Origin: Clostridia bacterium
GTDB lineage: Bacteria > Bacillota > Clostridia > Oscillospirales > Acutalibacteraceae
Assembly (NCBI GenBank): GCA_900771185.1
Contig: CAAGND010000069.1
Span: 1 to 5,463, forward strand
Direction of reading: 5' to 3'
DNA: 5,463 nt
The notes beneath the pieces are model-generated. The model saw nothing but the letters and a program-made list of their open reading frames with translations, ran no database searches and was not told the DNA's origin. Shown piece by piece: positions 1-5,440 of this stretch. The position numbers were made by a program, and so were the translations under genes. Position 1 is the first letter of the stretch. The number at the start of each line of letters is the position of its first letter.

Positions 1-233
1 CGATTCGTGAATCGCCCCTACGGGGTTTGATGGTTTTTGGCGGGCGAACACAGTTTGCCCACACTGTCTGACGCCTGACGGCAAAAACTAAATCGGGAGG
101 GCACGGAGACCCTCCCCTACAAAATGAATATAAAGTTCATCGTCTAATGTCTGATATCTGATATCTTATGTCTATTTTACACCTCATCCGTCACGGCTGT
201 GCCGTGCCACCTTCCCCTCAAGGAGAAGGCATC
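1..233. repeat. Modular hairpin repeat unit, copy 1 (left edge cut by window)
   Basis: This is the first of two tandem copies of a non-coding unit with a period of about 236 bp. In order it holds: (a) the remainder of a hairpin ending CGCCCCTAC at 13-21; (b) a hairpin with arms 42-49 and 53-60; heptad repeats at 65-78; (c) arms GGGAGGG 95-101 and CCCTCCC 110-116 followed by CTAC 117-120; a short ATGAA/TTCAT inverted repeat at 124-140; heptads at 141-175; (d) CACGGC-tgt-GCCGTG at 192-206; and (e) CCTTCCCC/GGAGAAGG at 210-229. Modules a and c end in CTAC, so read on the minus strand they are GTAG followed by a hairpin. No convincing reading frame crosses it. A mobile or REP-like origin is an inference. 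Confidence 0.8.
141..175. repeat. Degenerate heptamer tandem repeat, tract in copy 1
   Basis: Five successive 7-base words fit or nearly fit YRYCTRA, for example TGTCTGA at 148-154 and TATCTGA at 155-161. The tract links the ATGAA/TTCAT element to hairpin d. A shorter run of the same word lies at 65-78, after hairpin b. Confidence 0.6.
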
Positions 234-475
234 GGGCGATTCGTGAATCGCCCCTACGGGTTTGATGTTTTTTCGGCGGGCGAACTCAGTTCGCCCCTAC
301 TGCCTAACGCCTGGCGGCAAAAACTAAATCGGGAGGGCACGGAGACCCTATCCTACGAAATGAATATAAAGTTCATTGTCTAATGTCTGATATCTAAAAT
401 CCAATGTCTATTTGTGACACCTCATCTGTCACGGCTGCGCCGTGCCACCTTCCCCGCAAGGGGAAGGCTTAGAGC
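234..475. repeat. Modular hairpin repeat unit, copy 2
   Basis: This copy repeats the module order of copy 1 at an offset of 236 (238 toward the right end). Module a is complete: arms GGGCGATTC 234-242 and GAATCGCCC 245-253, with CTAC at 254-257. Module b has arms 278-286 and 288-296 with CTAC at 297-300, and its bases are now perfectly self-complementary. In module c one arm has decayed (CCCTATCC) but the CTAC at 353-356 is kept. The ATGAA/TTCAT element is at 360-376. Module d is at 430-444. Module e is a perfect 8-bp stem at 448-455 and 460-467 closed by a GCAA tetraloop. Differences between copies fall in loops or change one arm, as expected of old repeats under partial structural constraint. 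Confidence 0.82.
377..411. repeat. Degenerate heptamer tandem repeat, tract in copy 2
   Basis: Five 7-base words in register, of which the first three (377-397) match YRYCTRA exactly, the fourth has decayed, and the fifth differs at one base. It occupies the same place in copy 2 as the tract at 141-175 in copy 1. The equivalent of the shorter run is at 301-314. Confidence 0.6.
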
Positions 476-519
476 GGGCGAACACAGTTTGCACCTAACG
501 CCTGACACCTGATATCTAA
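476..519. repeat. Partial third repeat copy (hairpin b plus heptads)
   Basis: A third, truncated copy begins with the hairpin b sequence (GGGCGAAC at 476-483, then GTTTGCAC). It runs directly into four heptamers of the form YRYCTRA at 492-519. The CTAC tail of the other modules is degenerate here (CTAA). Modules c, d and e are absent, and the sequence then becomes unrelated to the repeat. Confidence 0.65.
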
Positions 520-548
520 AATAGTTTCAACAGCCTCTCTAAGAGGAA

Positions 549-586
549 TAAGATGAAAGGCAGCCACGGAAAAATCCGTGACTGCC
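549..586 (-). terminator. Rho-independent-type terminator for the SDR gene
   Basis: A 12-bp stem with arms 559-570 and 575-586 and a four-base loop lies 45 bases past the stop codon of the minus-strand dehydrogenase gene. Read on the minus strand, the only non-Watson-Crick position is a G-U pair; on the plus strand the same position is a C-A mismatch. The minus-strand 3' side continues as TTTCATCTT, a weak T-rich tail. The strand asymmetry supports function in the minus-strand transcript. Confidence 0.65.
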
Positions 587-631
587 CCACTCATATCCAA
601 ACCTCACGAAATGAAGGTGTTGTCAATATAA

Positions 632-2164
632 TCAGATGTTTTCAAATCCGCTGAAGCCCTTGAAGATACGCTCGTCATACTCGTTATCCTCATCCTTGTC
701 GTGCAGCGGATACCAAACCTGAGCGAAGAAGGGGTTGACCCTTGCCTCCTTGTCATAAGCCCAGTGGAACTTCTTGCCCTCGCAGTCTGACGGAAGCTCC
801 TGCGGGCACCAGTGACCGCCCTTGAGAACAAGGTTGGGAGACATCATGAACTCGTGACCGTGAGCGCACTTCCACTTGATGGGAGTATAGAAATCGACAT
901 ACTCCTCCTCGGTTGCAAGGCACTCGCCGCCTCTGAACTGAGCCGCCTTCTTCAGGTCGTCAAGAGTAAGCTCGGAAACATCTTTGGTCTCATCATAACC
1001 GTGGTCAAGATAGCTGACCTCCTCGGTGGGACGCTCAATCTTAAAGGTATCCCATGTGCCGATGTTCTCCCAGTTCTCCTTTGAGCCGTAGTAAGCGGTG
1101 ATTCTGTCCTGAACGTTATTCTGAATCCACCACATTGTGCCGTAGATTTCCTTGTTGGCGAGCTTCTTCATCATAGTGTTCTTGAGGATGGGCGCAAACG
1201 GCTTTGCAAGAACAGCAAGCTTATAGAAAGACTCAACCTGATTCATCATCTGCTTGAAATATTCCTTGACGGGGATATTAGCTCTGAAGTGGAGATACTC
1301 CTCAAGCTTGTCGGAGTCAGCATACCACTGACCGTGGAAGTTGCGGAGAATAAACCAGTTGGCGTTGAAAAGCTTCTTTGTGGAGCCGATGCCCAGTGTG
1401 CCGAGAAGCAGCTCTTCAAACTCGAAGTTTGTGAGTCTGTATTCCTTACCGCTGCCGATGTTATAGAACTTTCTCCAGAAATCCTCGGGAACATCGTCAT
1501 CGCAGATGTTTGCAAGCAGTCTGCCCGAATCCTCAACAGTTGCCCACTCGAGAACGCCGTTTATCGGAACGTGGAACATGATGGGGTCGATATTTTTGAG
1601 AATCTGGGGATAAAGAATACCGGACTGGCGAAGAGAAACCCAGTGTTTGAGTCCGGACTCCGCAAAATAGCTCTCAGCGATAACCTTGCTGACGGCATAG
1701 TGATCATAAATGCTGATTTTGATGGGGTCGCCTGTTCTTGCCCAGTGAATGGGAGCGTTTCTGTCGCCCGTCTCGGCAACCGTGCCTATGTAAACGACTT
1801 TGATATCGTCCTTGTTGGGCTGAGCCTTGACAGCCTCAACAATATTTCTTGCTGCCTTGGTGTTGGTCTGGATGGTTTTTGTCGGATAGTAGTCAGCGCT
1901 GGGTGAAACCATACCGCCGACATGGAGAACATAATCCGAACCCTCAACGCATTTGAGAACGTCATCATAGTTCGTCAGGTCACCCCAGACCAGCTTCACG
2001 CTGGGATCGTTTTCATAATCCTTGAACTTGTCTCTGTTCTTCTGGCTGCCTCTGTTGAGCAGGACGATGTTCAGCTTATCCTTTTTCTTATAGAGCTCTT
2101 TGAAGCCTGCCCAGCCCATCGTTCCCGAAGAACCGGTGAGAAATACTGTCTTTTTTTCTGCCAT
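632..2164 (-). CDS. Extended SDR (NAD(P)-dependent epimerase/dehydratase-like) fused to C-terminal zinc-ribbon-like domain
   Basis: A predicted cytoplasmic protein of 510 residues. The N-terminal part (about 1-340) is an extended short-chain dehydrogenase/reductase: Rossmann glycine motif GSSGTMG at 11-17, GDL at 61-63, a VGGMVSP segment at 82-88, Thr128 in the IGT strand as likely catalytic Ser/Thr, and YAVSK at 156-160 giving the Tyr/Lys pair. Asn37-Arg38 after the second strand hints at NADP(H) preference, which is an inference. Residues about 398-461 look like a separate zinc-ribbon module: GGECL around Cys415, WKCAHGH with Cys433 and His437, then GHWCP with Cys453. The usual final Cys two after CP is Glu456; Cys461 may replace it. 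The start was set at 2164 because GGAGGG sits seven bases upstream; an in-frame ATG at 2215 has no such site. The gene follows the metalloregulator by 82 bp on the same strand and ends before a terminator. The substrate is not recognisable. Confidence 0.85.
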   Translation of the reverse strand: MAEKKTVFLTGSSGTMGWAGFKELYKKKDKLNIVLLNRGSQKNRDKFKDYENDPSVKLVWGDLTNYDDVLKCVEGSDYVLHVGGMVSPSADYYPTKTIQTNTKAARNIVEAVKAQPNKDDIKVVYIGTVAETGDRNAPIHWARTGDPIKISIYDHYAVSKVIAESYFAESGLKHWVSLRQSGILYPQILKNIDPIMFHVPINGVLEWATVEDSGRLLANICDDDVPEDFWRKFYNIGSGKEYRLTNFEFEELLLGTLGIGSTKKLFNANWFILRNFHGQWYADSDKLEEYLHFRANIPVKEYFKQMMNQVESFYKLAVLAKPFAPILKNTMMKKLANKEIYGTMWWIQNNVQDRITAYYGSKENWENIGTWDTFKIERPTEEVSYLDHGYDETKDVSELTLDDLKKAAQFRGGECLATEEEYVDFYTPIKWKCAHGHEFMMSPNLVLKGGHWCPQELPSDCEGKKFHWAYDKEARVNPFFAQVWYPLHDKDEDNEYDERIFKGFSGFENI

Positions 2165-2171
2165 GATTTTA

Positions 2172-2177
2172 CCCTCC
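2172..2177 (-). promoter_or_regulatory. Ribosome binding site fixing the SDR gene start
   Basis: On the minus strand this reads GGAGGG, seven bases before the ATG at 2164. It selects this start over the longer in-frame ATG at 2215, which would add 17 residues that do not resemble the N-terminus of a Rossmann protein. Confidence 0.75.
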
Positions 2178-2195
2178 AATAGCATTTTATCATCC

Positions 2196-2204
2196 GTTAT
2201 AATA
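2196..2204 (-). promoter_or_regulatory. Possible -10 region for the SDR gene
   Basis: On the minus strand this reads TATTATAAC in the spacer between the regulator and the SDR gene, about 30 bases before the start codon. The TATTAT hexamer is one base off the consensus -10, but I see no good -35 at the right spacing. Read-through from the regulator is equally possible. Confidence 0.25.
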
Positions 2205-2246
2205 TCACATAACATTAAACTTAAATTTACTTATATGCAAAATATG

Positions 2247-2663
2247 TCAAAATCGGGATAAAAATACCGAAATATTTTCCACTGTACGCTTGTCAAGAAA
2301 ATGCTCTATCAGTTCCGTCTGCCTTGTCTCATTTTCCGTGCCGTTTATCCTGCTCAGAAACGAATCGATTATCTCATGGCGTCTCAATAGATATGCTCCG
2401 GTTTCCCTGCCTTTTTCCGTCAAATATATAAGTCCGTACTTTTCAAAAGTCACAAATCCGTCCGCGCTCATGCTGTGAACCATCCTCGACGCAGACGGCA
2501 CGCTCACATTTATTTGCCGGGCAAGCACGCCCAAACGCACAGAACCATCTTCACCCGCATTTCGAAAAATCATCTCAAGATAATCCTCCTGCGCCACGGT
2601 CATGCCGTCCTCACCTTTGAAATCATATCCTTTGAAAGTGCAGAATCCTTCCTCTTTGTCCAT
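2247..2663 (-). CDS. DtxR/MntR-family metal-dependent transcriptional regulator
   Basis: A likely metal-activated repressor of 138 residues. It has an N-terminal winged helix (helix-turn-helix around GVLARQINVSVPSASRMV, wing KYGLIYLTEKG) and a short C-terminal dimerisation/metal domain, with no SH3 domain. Counting from the ATG at 2663, Asp27, Glu30, His96, Glu117, Glu120 and His121 line up one-to-one with the six ligands of B. subtilis MntR (Asp8, Glu11, His77, Glu99, Glu102, His103). About 20 extra residues with a CTFKGY motif precede the winged helix; from memory, related clostridial regulators next to feo genes have a similar leader. A GTG at 2672 overlaps the ribosome binding site and is unlikely to be the start; an ATG at 2603 is a real alternative. 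It is divergent from feoAB, so control of iron uptake and of itself is the natural inference. Whether Fe or Mn is sensed is open. Confidence 0.88.
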   Translation of the reverse strand: MDKEEGFCTFKGYDFKGEDGMTVAQEDYLEMIFRNAGEDGSVRLGVLARQINVSVPSASRMVHSMSADGFVTFEKYGLIYLTEKGRETGAYLLRRHEIIDSFLSRINGTENETRQTELIEHFLDKRTVENISVFLSRF

Positions 2664-2668
2664 CGCAG

Positions 2669-2675
2669 TCACCTT
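2669..2675 (-). promoter_or_regulatory. Ribosome binding site for the regulator (start choice)
   Basis: On the minus strand this reads AAGGTGA, five bases before the ATG at 2663. The same AAAGGTGA word recurs at 2611-2618, seven bases before the internal ATG at 2603, so a second, shorter product of 118 residues is possible. Confidence 0.6.
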
Positions 2676-2703
2676 TTTCAGCCGGTACTATATTATGGTA
2701 GAA

Positions 2704-2718
2704 GGAAACATTGTTTCC
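2704..2718. promoter_or_regulatory. Candidate operator: perfect 6-3-6 inverted repeat
   Basis: GGAAAC-ATT-GTTTCC is perfectly symmetric and sits near the middle of the divergent region, 38 bases before the feoA start and 40 before the regulator start. Its position suits a DtxR/MntR dimer repressing both genes. From memory, the GGAAAC arm resembles one half of B. subtilis MntR operators; that comparison has not been run. Confidence 0.5.
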
Positions 2719-2756
2719 CTATGCTAACTTATTGATATTAAAAGGTGGATTAAAAT

Positions 2757-2990
2757 ATGAATTCTTTTTCTCTGAACATGCTCAATGTCGGCGAGCAAGC
2801 ACTCGTCGATTCTCTTGATTTTCAATCCGCAAACCGGCGCCGGATGCAGGATATCGGACTTATAGACGGCACAAGGGTCGAATGTCTGCGGAAGGCCGCG
2901 TGCGGAGACCCCGTCGCATATCTGATAAGAGGCGCTGTGATAGCGCTGCGCAATGAGGACGCAAAAAAGATTTTTGTCACAAAGCAATAA
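2757..2990 (+). CDS. feoA: FeoA, ferrous iron transport accessory protein
   Basis: A 77-residue small cytoplasmic SH3-like protein of usual FeoA length. It is thought to bind the FeoB permease and support Fe(II) uptake. The family signature is clear: RRRMQDIGLIDGTRVE at 27-42, then CGDPVAYLIRG at 49-59 and IALRNEDAKKI at 62-72, matching the family pattern R-L-x-D-x-G-L-x-x-G-T followed by GDP and the ALR-x-x-x-A helix. The start ATG at 2757 has GGTGG eight bases upstream. Met8 is an alternative start with no better site. It is the first gene of the feoAB operon, 24 bp before feoB and divergent from the metalloregulator. Confidence 0.95.
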   Translation: MNSFSLNMLNVGEQALVDSLDFQSANRRRMQDIGLIDGTRVECLRKAACGDPVAYLIRGAVIALRNEDAKKIFVTKQ

Positions 2991-3014
2991 ATATTGTTAC
3001 GGAGTTGATTTCTT

Positions 3015-5150
3015 ATGGGGCTTACCGTTGGTTCAACGGGCTCTAAAAGCATTGACACAGGGCTCAACATACAACGAAAACACAACAGCGACCTCGTCAT
3101 TGCGCTCGGAGGCAATCCTAATGTCGGCAAAAGCACCGTTTTCAACGCGCTGACCGGGATGAAACAGCACACCGGGAACTGGCCCGGCAAAACCGTCACC
3201 AACGCCTGCGGAACACATTCATTTAAAGGACGGGACTTCATACTCGTTGACCTGCCCGGCACATATTCCCTGTTCGCCCACTCCGCCGAGGAGGAGGTCG
3301 CACGCGATTTTATATGCTTTGGCGGAGCTGACGCGGCTGTCATTGTCTGCGATGCCACCTGTCTTGAACGCAATCTCAACCTTGTTCTTCAGACGATTGA
3401 AATCACGCCTCACACCGCCGTGTGTGTCAATCTGCTTGATGAGGCTAAGCGAAAGGGAATAAAAATTGACCTTGCCAAACTCGAAGCGCTGCTCGGCGTA
3501 CCTGTCATCGGCACAAACGCAAGAAAGGGCGAGGGGCTTGAGGAACTGATACAGGCTGTCACAAAAGCAAGCGGTTCCTCCAGCCCGCCAACGCCGATAA
3601 GATATCCCGCCGCAATAGAAGAAGCGGCAGAAGTGATGTGCAAGGAAATTGAAAAACTTGACGGGTTAACCGTAAGCCCGCGATGGGCCGCTCTGAGAAT
3701 TATTGAGGGTGAGGACTTTGCAATCAAACGATTGACAGAGGGGCGTTCGGAAGAAATCTGCCATGCGATAGAGTATGCGAAAGCAGAGGCTGTGAAAATA
3801 CTCGAGCGCTACGGGTACAGCGAAAATACGGTGAGAGATAAGATTGCCGGTGTCGCTGTTATGAGAGCGCAGGATATTGCCGCTGAATGCTGTTCTCAGT
3901 CTGAGGGGCGTCGAAAGAATCACGACCGTACCCTTGACAGGCTGTTCATGGGCAGGGGCGGCATTGTAAGCATGCTACTGATGCTGATTTTTATTTTCTG
4001 GCTGACTATAACGGGAGCCAACTACCCTTCACAGCTTTTGTCAGAAATGTTCGCCTCCGCCGGAAATAAACTTCACGCGCTGCTTGAAGCCGCCGGAAGT
4101 CCCGCTCCCCTGACAGGAGCCCTCATGGACGGCGTATACCGTGTGCTGACCTGGGTGGTTTCGGTCATGCTTCCACCGATGGCGATTTTCTTTCCGCTTT
4201 TCACGCTTCTTGAGGACTTCGGATATCTTCCGCGCGTGGCATTCAATCTTGACCACAGCTTTCAAAAAGCAGGGGCATGCGGCAAACAGGCTCTGACAAT
4301 GTGCATGGGATTCGGGTGCAACGCAGCGGGAGTTACGGGCTGCCGGATAATCGACTCTCCCAGGGAACGGCTGATTGCGGCTGTGACAAACAACTTTGTG
4401 CCCTGCAACGGGCGCTTTCCAACAATCATATCCATAATATCCATGTTCTTTTTGGGAAGCATTGTCGCCCCGCTTGACTCGGTTCTATCCGCCGTGCTTC
4501 TTGCTCTGCTTATAGCGCTTTCGGTCGGGATAACCTTCGCTGTGTCACGCCTGCTGTCTAAAACCATTTTGAAGGGCGTTCCCTCCTCCTTCACCCTTGA
4601 ACTGCCGCCATACCGCAGACCGCAGATAGGCAAGGTCATTATACGTTCAATCTTTGACCGCACCCTTTTCGTCCTCGGACGCGCCGCGGCGGTTGCCGCG
4701 CCCGCAGGTCTGCTGATATGGCTGACAGCGAACATATATGTCGGCGGTGAGAGCATATTTGCCCACTGTGCAGGGTTCCTTGACCCCGCCGCACGGCTTT
4801 TCGGTATGGACGGCATAATTCTTTTGGCTTTTATCTTAGGTTTTCCGGCAAATGAGACCGTGCTGCCGATAATACTCATGGGATATCTGGCGACCGGCAC
4901 TCTAACCGAAATCGGCAGCACCGAAGTCATGCGTGAGCTGCTGACCGCAAACGGGTGGACTTGGGTGACGGCGGTTTGCGTCATTCTGTTTTCACTCTTT
5001 CACTGGCCGTGTTCAACAACCTGCATAACAATCAAAAAGGAAACCGGCAGTCTCAGATGGGCGCTTCTCTCCGTTGTCCTGCCGACTGCCGTAGGACTTG
5101 CGATGTGCTTCGTTGTCAACCAGACTTCTAATCTTCTGTCGCTCATATGA
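3015..5150 (+). CDS. feoB: FeoB, ferrous iron permease with GTPase domain
   Basis: A full-length (711 residues) inner-membrane Fe(II) transporter. The G domain has G1 GNPNVGKST at 33-41, switch I HTGNWPGKTV at 52-61, G3 DLPG at 79-82, G4 NLLD at 139-142 and a G5-like TNARKG at 167-172. A helical regulatory domain follows to about 300, then roughly 8 membrane segments from about 315 to 705. The permease core motifs are present: LEDFGYLPRVAF, MGFGCN around Cys435, PCNGR with Cys464, and HWPC with Cys666. The wording GFGCNAAG and PCNGRFPT is what I recall from clostridial FeoB, rather than the enterobacterial CGAR form. About 26 residues precede the G domain, also as in clostridial homologues from memory. 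The start is supported by GGAG at 3001-3004. FeoC is not seen, as is usual outside Gammaproteobacteria. Confidence 0.97.
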   Translation: MGLTVGSTGSKSIDTGLNIQRKHNSDLVIALGGNPNVGKSTVFNALTGMKQHTGNWPGKTVTNACGTHSFKGRDFILVDLPGTYSLFAHSAEEEVARDFICFGGADAAVIVCDATCLERNLNLVLQTIEITPHTAVCVNLLDEAKRKGIKIDLAKLEALLGVPVIGTNARKGEGLEELIQAVTKASGSSSPPTPIRYPAAIEEAAEVMCKEIEKLDGLTVSPRWAALRIIEGEDFAIKRLTEGRSEEICHAIEYAKAEAVKILERYGYSENTVRDKIAGVAVMRAQDIAAECCSQSEGRRKNHDRTLDRLFMGRGGIVSMLLMLIFIFWLTITGANYPSQLLSEMFASAGNKLHALLEAAGSPAPLTGALMDGVYRVLTWVVSVMLPPMAIFFPLFTLLEDFGYLPRVAFNLDHSFQKAGACGKQALTMCMGFGCNAAGVTGCRIIDSPRERLIAAVTNNFVPCNGRFPTIISIISMFFLGSIVAPLDSVLSAVLLALLIALSVGITFAVSRLLSKTILKGVPSSFTLELPPYRRPQIGKVIIRSIFDRTLFVLGRAAAVAAPAGLLIWLTANIYVGGESIFAHCAGFLDPAARLFGMDGIILLAFILGFPANETVLPIILMGYLATGTLTEIGSTEVMRELLTANGWTWVTAVCVILFSLFHWPCSTTCITIKKETGSLRWALLSVVLPTAVGLAMCFVVNQTSNLLSLI

Positions 5151-5173
5151 ACCGTTTCGTTGTTTCCTCATAA

Positions 5174-5217
5174 AAATCCGTATACCCGACCTAAAAACAA
5201 GTCGGGTATACGGATTT
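5174..5217. terminator. Long perfect hairpin closing the feoAB operon
   Basis: Arms 5174-5190 and 5201-5217 form 17 perfect base pairs around a 10-base loop, starting 24 bases after the feoB stop. On the plus strand the stem ends ATTT and then turns A-rich, so the U tract is short. On the minus strand it is followed by a run of five T. It therefore probably works in both directions, ending feoAB and any convergent transcript from beyond the right edge. Confidence 0.75.
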
Positions 5218-5242
5218 AAAAATAGTGGAAACAGAGGTAAAT

Positions 5243-5332
5243 ATGAATATAAAATTAGGGAGCTTTGCTGTTGGCAATCAAAATGCCGAAGATATTCGAC
5301 GCTATGTTAAACGAACTCAACACATTATATAA
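5243..5332 (+). CDS. Possible short peptide or gene remnant, 29 residues
   Basis: The frame starts with ATG five bases after AGAGG (5233-5237) and encodes a hydrophilic, basic peptide (MNIKLGSFAVGNQN... ending RTQHII). No family is recognised, and it has neither the membrane segment nor the Cys cluster of the small FeoB-associated proteins found after feoB in other Firmicutes. A second frame, 5283-5360, overlaps it and gives a 25-residue peptide rich in Leu, Asn and Tyr. The pair could be a frameshifted remnant, or both may be chance. Confidence 0.2.
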   Translation: MNIKLGSFAVGNQNAEDIRRYVKRTQHII

Positions 5333-5416
5333 TTTGGTATATGATACTGCTGTTTATTGAAAGCTGCAATATCCGATGCATTTCCGTTCAATATTTCTGC
5401 ATATTCGCAGTTTATT

Positions 5417-5440
5417 TTTTACATGTAAAATTATTTTACA
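5417..5440. promoter_or_regulatory. Nested inverted repeats, possible operator of a gene to the right
   Basis: TTTTACATGTAAAA at 5417-5430 is a perfect 14-bp palindrome. Its right arm is shared with a second inverted repeat, TGTAAAA-TTA-TTTTACA at 5424-5440. Three half-sites therefore alternate in orientation within 24 bases. The arrangement suits cooperative repressor binding, but AT-rich composition makes chance symmetry less remote, and no target gene is visible. Confidence 0.35.

Larger units (their letters stand above)
2664..2756. promoter_or_regulatory. Divergent control region between regulator and feoA
   Basis: These 93 bases must hold the promoters for the leftward regulator gene and the rightward feoAB operon. 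The only strong symmetric feature is the inverted repeat at 2704-2718. The region is AT-rich, with TATTATGG and CTATGCTAAC stretches. I could not place a convincing -35/-10 pair for either direction. The feoA ribosome binding site GGTGG is at 2744-2748. Confidence 0.6.

Noticed and set aside
168..383. Open frame of 71 codons on the plus strand within the repeat array
   Set aside because: It is a translation of the hairpin repeats, has no ribosome binding site, and its composition changes with each module. The same DNA is explained by the tandem 236-bp repeat.
1..519. CRISPR array
   Set aside because: The repeats are about 236 bp with internal modules, only two copies are complete, and there are no unique spacers of uniform length.
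1289..1906. Plus-strand open frame of 205 codons opposite the SDR gene
   Set aside because: It is antisense to a gene with clear Rossmann and YxxxK motifs, has no ribosome binding site, and shows no recognisable domain.
2196..2214. Fur/PerR-like box in the spacer before the SDR gene
   Set aside because: GTTAT...ATAAC symmetry is only five bases per arm with an eight-base spacer in AT-rich DNA, too weak to call.
2165..2215. 17-residue N-terminal extension of the SDR protein from the ATG at 2215
   Set aside because: There is no ribosome binding site before that ATG, whereas GGAGGG lies at ideal spacing before the ATG at 2164, and the Rossmann strand begins right after the latter.
4262..4984. 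Minus-strand open frame of 240 codons opposite feoB
   Set aside because: It is a shadow of the GC-rich feoB codons and reads as Arg/Ser/Pro-rich sequence with no domain.
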